64,000 nt of DNA from Amycolatopsis palatopharyngis (lineage in GTDB: Bacteria; Actinomycetota; Actinomycetes; Mycobacteriales; Pseudonocardiaceae), in the NCBI RefSeq assembly GCF_003385185.1, contig NZ_PQHZ01000023.1, positions 1 to 64,000 of the forward strand, written 5' to 3'. The position numbers were made by a program, and so were the translations under genes. Of this stretch, positions 28,874 through 38,800 are shown in pieces. Below the pieces are notes generated by a model. It was not told the origin of the DNA, ran no database searches, and saw only the letters and a program-made list of their open reading frames with translations. Each line of letters opens with the position of its first letter. Within the stretch, counting starts at the first letter, position 1.

Positions 28874-28912
28874 GCCCGACCTGCATGTTTTCGCAGGTCG
28901 GGCATTGTTTTT
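28874..28912 (+). terminator. Rho-independent terminator, copy B
   Basis: 11-bp stem GCCCGACCTGC/GCAGGTCGGGC with loop ATGTTTTC, followed by ATTGTTTTT. It is a stronger stem than copy A. It would stop transcription coming from the Wadjet operon before the terC region. Confidence 0.8.
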
Positions 28913-29059
28913 GGTTTGCCGTAAATGCGTCCCCAGCGACGAGCCTCTACCGAACTCGGGGCGGTTCAAAGTCCTGCTTGTCATTCTTCTGCTTGCCACG
29001 ATCGCGGCCCCGGTTCCGTTTCGCGGCTGGCTGAGATTTCAGACCTGTGTGATACTCGC

Positions 29060-29182
29060 GGGTGAGGGGAGTACTTCCTCGGGCTGGCCCGGTCAGGCCG
29101 GACATTCGTATGGTGTCCTCGGGCGGCCGTCCCGGTGTGTGGGGCGAAGGAGACCTCGAACGCGAGTGCTGTTCGAGGAGAC
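29060..29182 (+). promoter_or_regulatory. yybP-ykoY family manganese riboswitch (probable)
   Basis: The leader contains GGGGAGTA (29066-29073), a GC-rich helix GGCTGGCCCGG/CAGGCCGG, GGCCGTCCCGG, and GGCGAAGGAGACCTCGAACG. These are the order and core sequences of yybP-ykoY motif leaders found before TerC genes. A second hairpin CCTCGAAC/GTTCGAGG overlaps the ribosome site, consistent with Mn2+-dependent control of translation. Mn sensing is family knowledge; the fold was checked by eye only. Confidence 0.65.
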
Positions 29183-29186
29183 TTCT

Positions 29187-30191
29187 GTGGCTAGCCCTAC
29201 GTCCGTTTTTGCTGCCCCGGCGGGCTCGATCGGTTCACCGCTGTTGTGGGGCGTCAGTATCGTCGTGTTGCTGCTCCTGTTGGCCGCGGACTTTCTGGTG
29301 ACTCGTCGGCCGCATGAGGTGTCGATGAGCGAGGCCGTGGGCTGGTCGGTGTTCTACCTGGCGCTGCCGTTCGTTTTCGCCGTGTACCTGTGGACGGCCT
29401 ACAGCGGCGGTCAGGCCATGGAGTTCATTACCGGCTTCGTGGTCGAGAAGTCTCTGTCGGTGGACAACTTGTTCGTGTTCATGCTCATCCTCACCGGCTT
29501 CGCTGTACCGTTCGCGTTGCAGCAACGGGTGCTGCTGTACGGCATCATCGGCGCCCTGGTTCTGCGCGGCATCTTTATCGCCGCCGGTGCCGCCCTGCTG
29601 CAGGCTGGCACCTGGGCGTTTCTGGTGTTCGGCGCGATCCTGTTCGTCACCGCCGCCAAGATCCTGCACGAAACGCTCGCCGGGAGTGCTTTTGACCGCG
29701 ACGTGTCGCAACTGCGCTCGGTACGGCTGCTGCGCCGACTCATGCCGGTCACCGACGACTACCGCGGCACCCAACTGACGGTGCGTGAGGGCGGGAGACG
29801 TGCCCTGACCCCGCTGACCGTCGTGGTCGTGGCGATCTTCGCCACCGATGTAGTGTTTGCCGTCGACTCCGTGCCCGCCATCTACGGGATCACCGAGGAT
29901 CCCTACCTGGTGTTCGCCACCAACGCCTTCGCGCTGCTGGGCCTGCGGGCCCTGTACTTCGTCCTGCACACCGCACTAGCCAAACTCGTTCATCTCAACC
30001 ACGGCCTGGCGCTGATCCTCGCGTTCATCGGCGTGAAGCTGGTACTGCACTGGGCCCACGGAATCTGGCCTGCGGTACCGCAGATCCCCACTCCGATCTC
30101 CCTCGGCGTCATCGTGCTGATCCTGGCGACCGTCACGCTGACCAGCCTGCGCGCCAACCGCCGCACCGCAGAATCCACCCCCGGGAGCTGA
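29187..30191 (+). CDS. TerC/Alx-family integral membrane metal (Mn) exporter
   Basis: A 334-aa protein with about nine membrane helices. Family motifs: FITGFVVEKSLSVDNLFVF (acidic and Asn residues in the membrane), VVVAIFATDVVFAVDSVPAI, and FVLHTALAKLVHLNHGLALI near the end. TerC/Alx proteins export Mn2+, in some cases from secreted metalloprotein assembly sites. GTG 29187 is chosen for the GAGGAG ribosome site 7 nt upstream and because the leader upstream is a riboswitch. It is downstream of and outside the repeat-bounded element, so it is probably a chromosomal host gene. Confidence 0.88.
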   Translation: MASPTSVFAAPAGSIGSPLLWGVSIVVLLLLLAADFLVTRRPHEVSMSEAVGWSVFYLALPFVFAVYLWTAYSGGQAMEFITGFVVEKSLSVDNLFVFMLILTGFAVPFALQQRVLLYGIIGALVLRGIFIAAGAALLQAGTWAFLVFGAILFVTAAKILHETLAGSAFDRDVSQLRSVRLLRRLMPVTDDYRGTQLTVREGGRRALTPLTVVVVAIFATDVVFAVDSVPAIYGITEDPYLVFATNAFALLGLRALYFVLHTALAKLVHLNHGLALILAFIGVKLVLHWAHGIWPAVPQIPTPISLGVIVLILATVTLTSLRANRRTAESTPGS

Positions 30192-30193
30192 GC

Positions 30194-30307
30194 ATGCCCA
30201 CCAACGCACTCATCGAACTCGGCGCCACGATGCTCATACTGGCAGCACTGCTGATCACGTGCGCCGTCCTGTGGGACGCCCGCCCACCCCGGGGACCCTG
30301 GCCGTAG
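30194..30307 (+). CDS. 37-aa single-span membrane peptide after terC
   Basis: ATG 30194 is 2 nt after the TerC stop. The peptide has one hydrophobic helix (TMLILAALLITCAVLWDA) and a proline-rich end (RPPRGPWP). The tight spacing suggests co-translation with the exporter. No known family was recognised; it could be a small regulator or stabiliser of TerC. Confidence 0.45.
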   Translation: MPTNALIELGATMLILAALLITCAVLWDARPPRGPWP

Positions 30308-30606
30308 GCCACGTGCGCGCCCAACGACTGTATGCCAATAGCTGACCGAAACCGAGGCAGGCAAGCTAAGCGCGATATCAGTGGTTGCATCCGCCTGTCA
30401 CCCGGGTTGGCCATTTGTACGTAAGCACCGCGTCGGCCTGCTCGTTCATTGTCGGCAGGAGGGAGTACCTGAATGTGTGGCAGGGCGCGGGCGGGACCGG
30501 TATGGGAGCTGTGTTCGTGTCATCAGACTCGGTGAATAGGGCTGTCAACAGGACGTACTTCGCTTAGTGTCGATCTGGTTGCGCTCAGTGATCAGATTGG
30601 GGAGTC
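30308..30606. other. Intergenic region before the enediyne operon
   Basis: No credible gene. It must carry the promoter for the rightward kinase-UNBL-UNBV-UNBU-PKSE-TEBC operon. The stretch around 30540-30600 is relatively AT-rich (GTACTTCGCTTAGTGTCG). Confidence 0.35.
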
Positions 30607-31926
30607 GTGCATCGACAGGGCAGGGGCGGCTGGCATCTCCTTGACGGCGGGCAGGACCACTCGCCGACGAAGGCTGACCTCGTCATCCGCGGAGTGCGGA
30701 TCTTCACCGTCCTTGTCCGCCGGTTTGTGCTCTGGGGGTGGCTCCGGGGTCGCGGGAAGGCGCCCGCTGTCGGCGAGTGGTTGGCGACAACCGTGTCCCA
30801 ACTCGGTCCCGCCTGCATCAAGGCGGCGCAGCTGCTCAGCACGCGGGTGGACTTGTTGCCACCGCGGATCTGTCAGGGGCTGGCGCGACTGCATGACGAT
30901 GTCGCCGCGCCCCCTGCCGTGGATCTGTCACCCGTGCTGGAGCAGCACCTGGGTCCCCTCGGACGGACGATCACCGCGCAGAATCTGCCGCCGGCGGCAT
31001 CGGGCAGTATCGCCTGCGTCTACCGGGTCACATCGCCTGACGGCCGGGTGTTCGCGGTGAAGGTCCGCAGGCCGGGCATCGAGCGACTGCTCGCGGTCGA
31101 TCTGGCACTGCTACGTGGGCTCGCACGACTGCTGGCGTGGACGCCGCCATTGCGTGGCGTGCCCGTGCTGCCGATCGTCGACCAGCTCGCGAGTTGTATC
31201 CGGGAACAGGCCGATTTCGTTCACGAACGTGACAGGTTGCGCACACTGCACGACAACCTCGACGGCAAGGACCGGATGCGGGTGCCTCGGCCCGTGCCGG
31301 AGCTGTGCACCTCTGAGGTGCTGGTGATGGAGTACCTGGAAGGGTTGGATCGCGATACCGCTCGTCGGTTGTCGACCGAGGGGCGTCACGACGCCGTGGT
31401 GTCGGCACTGCGCGCCGTCTACCGGATGCTTTTCCGGCACGGCCTCGTGCACTGCGACCTGCATCCGGGAAACCTCTACTTCCGTGCGGATGGGACGGTG
31501 GCGCTGGTCGATGCCGGATTCACCGTGCAGCTGACCCCATACGCGCAGACAAAGTTCACCGCCTTCTTCTACTGCATGAGTCTGGGCGATGGCCCCGCGT
31601 CCGCGGATGTTGTCCTCTCCACCGCCACACCAGGTCCGAGGACGGACGAGGTCGGGTTCCGCCGGGAGCTGGCGCGACTGGTCGAGGCGCACTCGGGCGC
31701 GCGCGCGGCCGACTTCGACCTCGTGTCGTTCGCCTCGCGGCTGTTCGACCTACAGCGCCGGTACGGGCTCTACGCCGACCCACAGTTCGTCTTTCCCATC
31801 CTGTCGCTGCTGGTGCTGGAGGGTTCGGTACGGGATCTGCACCCCGACGTCGACTTCCAGCGGGAGGCAAAGCCGTTCCTGACCGCTGCAGTGCTGGAAC
31901 GGGCCGTCCTCGCCGCCCGGGAGTGA
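30607..31926 (+). CDS. ABC1/UbiB-family atypical kinase at the head of the enediyne operon
   Basis: A 439-aa protein with the ABC1 fold: alanine-rich loop PPAASGSIACVYRV (about 120), VKVRRPGIERLLAVDL (about 145), EQADFVHERDRL, catalytic loop HCDLHPGNLYF (about 284), and LVDAGF in place of DFG. UbiB/COQ8 proteins act in lipid/quinone metabolism and have ATPase activity. The canonical catalytic-loop residues are kept. The C-terminus lacks the two membrane helices of UbiB. The stop lies 24 nt before the UNBL start, so it is in the operon. Its role in enediyne synthesis is unknown; it could act on a lipid-like polyene or on another substrate. GTG 30607 is assumed. Confidence 0.75.
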   Translation: MHRQGRGGWHLLDGGQDHSPTKADLVIRGVRIFTVLVRRFVLWGWLRGRGKAPAVGEWLATTVSQLGPACIKAAQLLSTRVDLLPPRICQGLARLHDDVAAPPAVDLSPVLEQHLGPLGRTITAQNLPPAASGSIACVYRVTSPDGRVFAVKVRRPGIERLLAVDLALLRGLARLLAWTPPLRGVPVLPIVDQLASCIREQADFVHERDRLRTLHDNLDGKDRMRVPRPVPELCTSEVLVMEYLEGLDRDTARRLSTEGRHDAVVSALRAVYRMLFRHGLVHCDLHPGNLYFRADGTVALVDAGFTVQLTPYAQTKFTAFFYCMSLGDGPASADVVLSTATPGPRTDEVGFRRELARLVEAHSGARAADFDLVSFASRLFDLQRRYGLYADPQFVFPILSLLVLEGSVRDLHPDVDFQREAKPFLTAAVLERAVLAARE

Positions 31927-31949
31927 TCTGGCAGTCGAAAGGAGTTGCC

Positions 31950-32999
31950 TTGCAGTTCCGGAGAAATCAGCAGGGGTCCCGAGGGCCGTTGTCCGCCCTG
32001 CTGCGGCAGGACTACGAGCAGGTCAGTTTCGGCATACGCCGATTCCGGCTGCGTGCTGGGCCTGCGCGGCGTGTGCTGGAGTCCTGTGCCACGGCATTCC
32101 TGGACGGATTGAACGCGGTCGCGGACACCACGGACGTGAACGCCGCCGCCGACCGGGTCGACACCCTGGATCCGGCGTTGCGGGGATTCGGCTATGAGGG
32201 CGCGGCAATGGGTTGCGCGCTGCTGGACCTGCTGACCGCGTCACGTGGCCGCCGGGTCGCCGAACTGTTGCACGGTCCAGCACGGGACTATCCGCACCTG
32301 GCGCACGTCGGAATCGGCTGGGCCTACGCCCGCCTGCGGCTGCGCCCTCGGTGGGGGATACCGCAGACCGATCCGCTGTTGCGCTGGCTCGCCCTGGACG
32401 GTTTCGGCTTCCATCAGGGCTTTTTCCACGCGGACGCGGTGATCGGCCGGAGACGGGTCGAGCGCGGGTTGACCCTCGAGCAACGCGGCATCCGGGATCA
32501 GGGGCTCGGGCGCGCGCTGTGGTTCCACGAGTGCGCTGATCCGGCGGGGATCGCGCTGCGGATCAACGAGTTCCCAGTCGCCCGGCGATCGGATCTGTGG
32601 AGCGGTGCTGGGCTCGCGGCCACCTACGCAGGTGGTGCCGAGTCCGGCGAGCTGGCGCGGCTGGTTCGACTGGCGGGGGACCACCGCGAGCACCTCGCGC
32701 AGGGTTGCGCTTTCGCCTGTGCCGCCCACACCAGGTCGGGTGTGGTCGCCGAGCACGTGCATCGCGCGGCGAAGCTGCTGGCGGGTGTCCCGGTCGCTCG
32801 CGCGGCAGGGTGGACCGACGAGTCGGTGACCGAACTCGGCCCGAATTCTGCAGGCGCTGCCCATTACGAGCAATGGCGGGCAGGGATCCGCCTGCGATTC
32901 AGGGAGCACGAGCGGACACATGTGGCGGAGGCCGAGTCCGGGTGCTCCGGCGAGGCCGCGCACGTTCCGGCGAACACTGCGAAGGAGGCCGCACTGTGA
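31950..32999 (+). CDS. Enediyne cassette protein UNBL (DUF1702)
   Basis: A soluble protein of about 349 aa. DUF1702 signatures: FGIRRFRLRAGPARRVLE near the start, FGYEGAAMGCALLD, HVGIGWAYARL, LDGFGFHQGFFH and RALWFHECADP. DUF1702 proteins are conserved next to enediyne polyketide synthases and are needed for warhead formation; the chemistry is not settled. TTG 31950 is preferred because AAAGGAG lies 6 nt upstream; GTG 31923, overlapping the kinase stop, is the alternative. It overlaps UNBV by 4 nt. Confidence 0.85.
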   Translation: MQFRRNQQGSRGPLSALLRQDYEQVSFGIRRFRLRAGPARRVLESCATAFLDGLNAVADTTDVNAAADRVDTLDPALRGFGYEGAAMGCALLDLLTASRGRRVAELLHGPARDYPHLAHVGIGWAYARLRLRPRWGIPQTDPLLRWLALDGFGFHQGFFHADAVIGRRRVERGLTLEQRGIRDQGLGRALWFHECADPAGIALRINEFPVARRSDLWSGAGLAATYAGGAESGELARLVRLAGDHREHLAQGCAFACAAHTRSGVVAEHVHRAAKLLAGVPVARAAGWTDESVTELGPNSAGAAHYEQWRAGIRLRFREHERTHVAEAESGCSGEAAHVPANTAKEAAL

Positions 33000-34915
33000 G
33001 GTTGCTCGTACGTCGGCATTTTGCCGGGGTCGTCGCCGTGCTGTGTTCGGTCGCGGTGTGGTTCGTGGCGCAGCAACCGGTCGCCTCACCGCAAGAGCGA
33101 TCGACGCTAGCCGATCGTTTCGAGTTCAGCTCCCATCCGGTGAGCCCGGCCGATCAGCACAGCGATCGGGCCGTAAGAACCGTCGCTCCCGCCTATCACA
33201 AGATCCGGTCCTGGATCTCGTCGGTCGGGGCGGGAGCGGGACTTTTCGCCGCCGGCAGTGGCGCCACGGCACGCGATCTGTGCCTTGTGGACCCACGCAG
33301 CGATACCGTGACGGTCTCACCGGTGCCCACCAGCGGAGCGCGGTACCGTCCGTTCACCTTGACACCGGATACGCCGGGACCCGCGCCCTCGGCCCCGATG
33401 GGCTGCGTGCCCGCGGACCTGAACGAGGACGGCTGGCAGGACGTGCTGGTGTACTACTGGGGACGTTCCCCGGTGATCTTTCTGCGCGAACCCGGTGTTC
33501 CGCTTGAATCCCGGGCCTTCCGGCCGAGGGAGCTCGTCCAGCCGAGCCAGGTGTGGAACACCAACGCTGCCACCATCGGGGACTACGACGGCGACGGTCA
33601 CCTGGACCTGGTTTTCGGCAACTACTTTCCGGACGGGGCCAGGGTTCTCGACCCTGGTGCTCACCAGGACGAGCTGCAGATGAACGAGTCACTGTCCGAC
33701 GCCCGCAATGGCGGGGTGAACCGGATGTTCCGCTTCGACCCAGTGCGCACGGAAGCCGGCCCGGACGTGGCGTTCACCGAAGTGGACGGGGTCTTCGACG
33801 CCGAGCAGGCCCGGCAATGGACCCTCGCGCTAGGCACTCAGGATCTCGATGGCGACGGCAGGCCCGAGTTGTACGTAGCCAACGACTTCGGTCCCGACCA
33901 GCTGCTGGTGAACGAGTCCGAGAACGGCCGGATCCGGTTCGTCGAGGCGAAGGGTGACCGGCGGCCGGCAACGCCAAAATCGACGGTGGTCGGCGAGGAT
34001 TCGTTCAAGGGGATGGGCGTGAACTTCCGGGACCTCAATGACGACGCCGTTCCCGACATCCTGGTCAGCAACATCACCGAGGCGTATGCGTTGCACGAAA
34101 GCAACTTCGCCTACCTTTCCGTTGATGACCCCGAGGTATTGCATGCGGGCGCGGCACCGTACGAGGACCACAGCGAACGGCTCGGGCTGGCGCGCAGTGG
34201 CTGGTCGTGGGACGTCAAGACCGGCGACTTCGACAACGACGGCGGGCCCGAGGTCATGCACGCCACGGGTTTCGTCGCAGGACACACCAACAGGTGGCCA
34301 CAACTGCAGGAGACCGCTACTTCGAACGACCTGATCCTCGCCGATCCGCAGCTGTGGCCGAATGTCGGCCCGGGTGACGACCTCTCCGGGCATGACCGCA
34401 ACACCTTCTTCGTTCGCGGAGACGACGGGCGATTCGTCGACGTGGCCGCGGAGGTGGGGGTAGGTACCGATGCCGTCAGCCGCGCGTTCGCCGTCGGTGA
34501 TGTGGACTCCGACGGCCGTCAGGACTTCGTCGCCGCCAACCAGTGGGCGCGATCCACCTTGTACCACAACCAGTCCGAGGCCGGTGCCTTCCTCGGGCTG
34601 CGATTGCGGCAACCGGTGAGCGGGCCGTGCGGAACCGCCGGCGGGGATGCGAAGCGACCGGCGGTCGGTGCCACCGCCCGGGTGCGCACCGGCGAGGGCG
34701 ACCAGGTCCAGCAGCTGTACCCGGCCAACGGCCACGGGGGAGTCAACGCACCGGAACTGTTGTTCGGTCTCGGTGAGCGCGGGGTCGGCGAGGTCCCGGT
34801 GGAGATTACCTGGCGAGACGCGTGCGGCGAGCGGCACATCGCAGACTTGTCGCTGGGCACCGGTTGGCACGACATCGTTGTGCGAGCGGACGGAACAGCA
34901 CGGGAGGCCCGATGA
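32996..34915 (+). CDS. Enediyne cassette protein UNBV (FG-GAP repeats plus ASPIC/UnbV domain)
   Basis: A 639-aa protein with an N-terminal membrane anchor or signal (RRHFAGVVAVLCSVAVWFVA). A series of FG-GAP/integrin-like calcium-binding repeats follows: DLNEDGWQDVLVY, DYDGDGHLDLVFG, DLDGDGRPELYVA, DLNDDAVPDILVS, DFDNDGGPEVMHA, DVDSDGRQDFVAA. The C-terminal ASPIC/UnbV domain contains RTGEGDQVQQLYPANGHGG. It should sit outside the membrane as a beta-propeller. GTG 32996 has GGAGG 8 nt upstream and overlaps the UNBL stop; an upstream frame extension is rejected. It is one of the three accessory proteins that always accompany PKSE. Confidence 0.92.
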   Translation: MRLLVRRHFAGVVAVLCSVAVWFVAQQPVASPQERSTLADRFEFSSHPVSPADQHSDRAVRTVAPAYHKIRSWISSVGAGAGLFAAGSGATARDLCLVDPRSDTVTVSPVPTSGARYRPFTLTPDTPGPAPSAPMGCVPADLNEDGWQDVLVYYWGRSPVIFLREPGVPLESRAFRPRELVQPSQVWNTNAATIGDYDGDGHLDLVFGNYFPDGARVLDPGAHQDELQMNESLSDARNGGVNRMFRFDPVRTEAGPDVAFTEVDGVFDAEQARQWTLALGTQDLDGDGRPELYVANDFGPDQLLVNESENGRIRFVEAKGDRRPATPKSTVVGEDSFKGMGVNFRDLNDDAVPDILVSNITEAYALHESNFAYLSVDDPEVLHAGAAPYEDHSERLGLARSGWSWDVKTGDFDNDGGPEVMHATGFVAGHTNRWPQLQETATSNDLILADPQLWPNVGPGDDLSGHDRNTFFVRGDDGRFVDVAAEVGVGTDAVSRAFAVGDVDSDGRQDFVAANQWARSTLYHNQSEAGAFLGLRLRQPVSGPCGTAGGDAKRPAVGATARVRTGEGDQVQQLYPANGHGGVNAPELLFGLGERGVGEVPVEITWRDACGERHIADLSLGTGWHDIVVRADGTAREAR

Positions 34916-35859
34916 CAGCGCGCGATCCCCGAGGAGCGGCGCTGCGCCGGTTCGGACTGTCGATCACGGCGCTGACCGTGCTCGGGCACACGGTGCTCGG
35001 CTTCGAGCAGGCCTACCTCACGCCCGTGATTGCCGTGCTGGCGGCTATCGCCACCGAGGTGCTGCTGGAGGCGTCGGACTCCGCCGTGAACGGCAGGCGC
35101 CCGCGCTTCCTCGGCGAGCGCGGTCACGTAGTGAACTTCCTCTTGCCGGCATACATCGCGGGTCTGGCCTGCGCGATGCTCCTGTATGCCAACCACCGTT
35201 TGTGGCCCGTGGTGCTCGCCGCCGTGGTCGCGGTATCCAGCAAGTACGTCATCCGCGTCCGGTCGGCCGGTCGTTGGCGGCACGTGCTCAACCCGAGCAA
35301 CACCGGCATCGTCGTTGTTCTGCTGTTGTTCCCCTGGGTCGGTATCGCGCCGCCGTACCAGTTCACCGAGTGGATCTCCGGCTGGCTGGACGCGCTGGCA
35401 CCCGCCGTGCTGCTGATCGCCGGCACGATGCTGAACGCCAAACTGACCCGCAAGGTGCCGTTGATCCTCGGGTGGATCGGCGGGTTCGTGCTGCAGGCGG
35501 TACTACGCGCATTGATGACCGACATCTCGCTGATCAGTGCGCTGTTGCCGCTGACCGGTGTGGCGTTCGTGTTGTTCACCAATTACATGATCACCGACCC
35601 GGGAACGACACCGTCGCGGCCGCGCAACCAGGTCCTGTTCGGCGCGGGCACGGCCGCGATATACGGCGTCCTCGTGCAACTGCACATCGTCTTCGGGCTG
35701 TTCTTCGCCTTGGTGATCACCTGCGTGCTGCGGGCAGGCGTGTTGATCGCGCTGGACGCATACCGCCGCACGGTGCCGGAGATTCCGCGACAGGCCACCG
35801 AAAGGTGGACACCGGCGCGAGATGTTGTTGCCGAACCAATGGGTGAGGTCGCGAAATGA
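34912..35859 (+). CDS. Enediyne cassette protein UNBU (RnfD/NqrB-like membrane protein)
   Basis: A 315-aa integral membrane protein with about nine helices. RnfD/NqrB-like features: NFLLPAYIAGLACAMLLYA, RHVLNPSNTGIVVVLLLFPW (the conserved N-P-S region near a flavin or ligand site), and FVLFTNYMITDPGTTP. UNBU proteins are fixed members of enediyne cassettes, with a proposed role in redox, transport or membrane assembly of the warhead. ATGA overlaps at both ends (with UNBV and PKSE) show strict translational coupling. Confidence 0.9.
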   Translation: MTARDPRGAALRRFGLSITALTVLGHTVLGFEQAYLTPVIAVLAAIATEVLLEASDSAVNGRRPRFLGERGHVVNFLLPAYIAGLACAMLLYANHRLWPVVLAAVVAVSSKYVIRVRSAGRWRHVLNPSNTGIVVVLLLFPWVGIAPPYQFTEWISGWLDALAPAVLLIAGTMLNAKLTRKVPLILGWIGGFVLQAVLRALMTDISLISALLPLTGVAFVLFTNYMITDPGTTPSRPRNQVLFGAGTAAIYGVLVQLHIVFGLFFALVITCVLRAGVLIALDAYRRTVPEIPRQATERWTPARDVVAEPMGEVAK

Positions 35860-38800
35860 GTGGCGAATCCGAGGAGCGGGCCGAACCGATCGCCGTGGTC
35901 GGCATGGCGTGCCGGTACCCAGATGCAGAGGCCCCGGAACAGCTGTGGGAGATAGCGCTCGAGGGCAGGCGGACCTTTCGCAGACTGCCGAAGGAGCGGC
36001 TCGATCCGGACGACTACTGGGACCGGGATCCGGCAGCCGCGGATCGCACCTACAGTGCCTACGCCGCGGTTCTGGACGGCTGGGAGTTCGACCGGGCACG
36101 CTTCCGGGTCCCCGCCAGCGTGTATCGGGCCGCGGATCCCGCACACTGGCTCGCGCTGGAGACGGCGGACAAGGCGCTGGCCGACGCGGGCAGGCCAGGA
36201 GGCGCCGGGCTGGTCCGCGACCGGGTGGGTGTGCTCGTCGGGAACACGCTCACTGGAGAGGTGACCCGGGCAAGGACGCTGCGCTTGCGCTGGCCGTACG
36301 TCCGGCGCGTCCTCGCTTCGGCCATGGCGGCCGAAGGGCTGTCGGACGAGCGGTTGCGCGCGGTACTGGACCGGGCGGCGGAAAGATACTTGGCCCCGTT
36401 CCCCGAGGTGGACGACGAGACGCTGGCCGGATCGTTGTCCAACACGATCGCGGGGCGGATCTGCAACCATTTCGACTTCGGCGGTGGAGGGTACACAGTG
36501 GACGGAGCGTGCGCGTCGTCGCTGCTGGCCCTGATCACGGCGTGTCGCGCATTGCGGGACCGGAGCGTGGATTTCGCGCTGGCCGGTGGCGTCGACCTGA
36601 GCCTGGACCCCTTCGAACTGGTCGGATTCGCCAAGACGGGCGCGCTGGCGGCCGGCAGGATGCGGGTGTATGACGAGCGCTCGGCGGGCTTCTGGCCTGG
36701 CGAGGGTTGCGGCATGGTCGCGCTCATGCGCGCCGCCGACGCACGGTCGGCGGGGTTTTCGGTGCGCGCGGAGATCGCCGGCTGGGGTGTGTCCTCGGAT
36801 GGCAGCGGCGGCATCACCCGGCCCGAACGTACGGGACAGCTACTGGCGCTGCGGCGTGCCTACGCGTCCGGTGGACTGGACCCGGCGCGGGTGCTGCTGC
36901 ACGAGGGCCACGGCACCGGCACCGCTGTGGGTGACGAGACCGAACTGGCCGCGCTGGCGGAACTCCGCGGTGAAGCGACCCGTCCCGCGGTGCTCGGCTC
37001 GATCAAGGCGAACATCGGCCACACCAAGGCGGCTGCCGGCGCGGCCTCGCTCATCAAGACGGTGTGCAGTCTGGAATCGGGGTTGCTGCCGCCCACCACC
37101 GGCTGCGAGCGGCCGCACCCCGCGCTACGGGCGGCGGCCGAGGTGCTCACCGCGGCGGACCGGCCGCGGGCATGGCCGGACGGGACGCGGCTGGCGGGCG
37201 TGAGTGCGATGGGGTTCGGCGGTATCAACACCCACGTCGTGCTGCGCGGCACCGCGGATGCGCGGCGCGACACGGTCGAGGTGCGCGGCCCGGCTCCCCG
37301 AGTCGACGTCGTGCCGTTGGAGGGCCGGGACGTCGGCGAGCTGCACGCGATGCTCGGCAGGTTGGCAGAGCTCGCTCCACGGTTGTCGGAGGCACAACTG
37401 GGTGATGTGGCCTGCCGCTTCGGCCAGCAGGGAGCAGGACACGGCCCGAGAGTCGCTCTGGTGGCCGCGAGCCCGGAGGAACTGGCGGCCCGCGCCGAGG
37501 CCGCTTCGGCGTTGCTCGCAACCCTGCCCGATAGCGGGCTGGTCGCGCGAGACGGCGTCTACGCGGCCGGGCGGGTGCGGGGGAATGTGTGCCTGCTCTT
37601 TCCCGGGCAGGGAGCGCCGGTGCGGGCACAGGGAGAGGGCACCGAAGCCGTGCAACCGGCGATTCACCGCGAGTCGCTTGTGGCACTGCGCTGGCTCCAG
37701 CGGCTTGGTGCGAGGGCGTTCGCGGCGATCGGGCACAGCCTCGGCGAGTTCGCCGCGCTGGTATGGGCCGGCTGTCTGTCCGAACAGGATGCCGAACGGC
37801 TGGTCCGCGAGCGAGGCCGGCTGATGGAAGGCGCCGGAACCACCGGCACGGGCATGCTCAGCGTTACCGCGGACGCGAGGCAGGCGCTGGCGCTGTGCGA
37901 GGGCAGCGCACTCGTCATCGCTGCGTTCAACGGTCCCCACTCGCACGTGCTCGCCGGCCCGCTGCCGGACCTGCGCGCCGCGGCGGAGCGCGCCCGGACG
38001 ACGGGCCTGCACACCGCGCTCCTGCCGGTGTCCCATGCGTTTCACTCGCCTGCGGTCGCCGGGTGTGTCCCCGAATTCCGCACACTGCTGAGTGAGGCAG
38101 GGTTTCATCCGCCGGAACGACACGTGGTGTCCACCGTTTCCGGCCAGCCGATCAGCGCCTCGGACGATCTCGTGGAACTGCTGTGCCGCCAAATCACCGA
38201 GCCGGTCCGGTTCGCCTGTGCTTTCGACGAGATCGCGGAAGACATCGACCTCTTCTGCGAGGTCGGTCCCGGCCGCACCCTCGGGGCACTGGTCGCCCAG
38301 GCATCCGCCGTGCCGGTGGTCGGGGTGGACCAGCACGGCGACGCCCGGACACGGGCCGAGGCCGCCGCCGCACTATTCGCCGCGAAGGCCGTACCGGACC
38401 TGACGCCGCTGTTCGCCGAGCGTGCCGCTCGACCGATCGACATTTGGCGCGACCCAGTGTTCCTCGCCAACCCTTGTTCGACCGCCCCCGGCACGCCGCA
38501 CCGGGAATCCCTGGCGCCCGTGCCCGAAGAGCCACACCCAGTGGTGGCGGCGGGCCCTGCCGAGGTCGTGTGTGAGCTCGTGGCGACCATGACGGAACTG
38601 GATCCCACGCTGATCACCCCGGAACTGCGCCTGCTCGGCGATCTCCACCTGACGTCGCTGCGCGTGGTGCAACTCGTCGCCGCCGCGGCGGAGGCCGCCG
38701 GGCGTGGTCGTCCCGAGGCACCGCTGAGCGTCGCCGACGCCACGGTCGCCGATCTGATCGACGTCGTCGAACAACTTCCCACCGCAAAGGCCGCGAGCGC

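Larger units (their letters stand above)
28627..28913 (+). repeat. Direct repeat B (about 270 bp), partner of the copy at 18855
   Basis: Same order of blocks as copy A: CTTCACGCGGTTAT, GGAGCAATCGTGGAGCACAG, CAGCGTTTGACTACGGGATT, tRNA-Ala 3' part, hairpin and T-run. It differs by scattered substitutions and a ~10-nt insertion (GGCCAGGTC region) before the anticodon loop. The distance between copies is about 9.8 kb. Confidence 0.8.

Noticed and set aside
28622..28999. Leftward open frame with the same GAKRTRIPDPLTA string
   Set aside because: Same artefact at repeat copy B.
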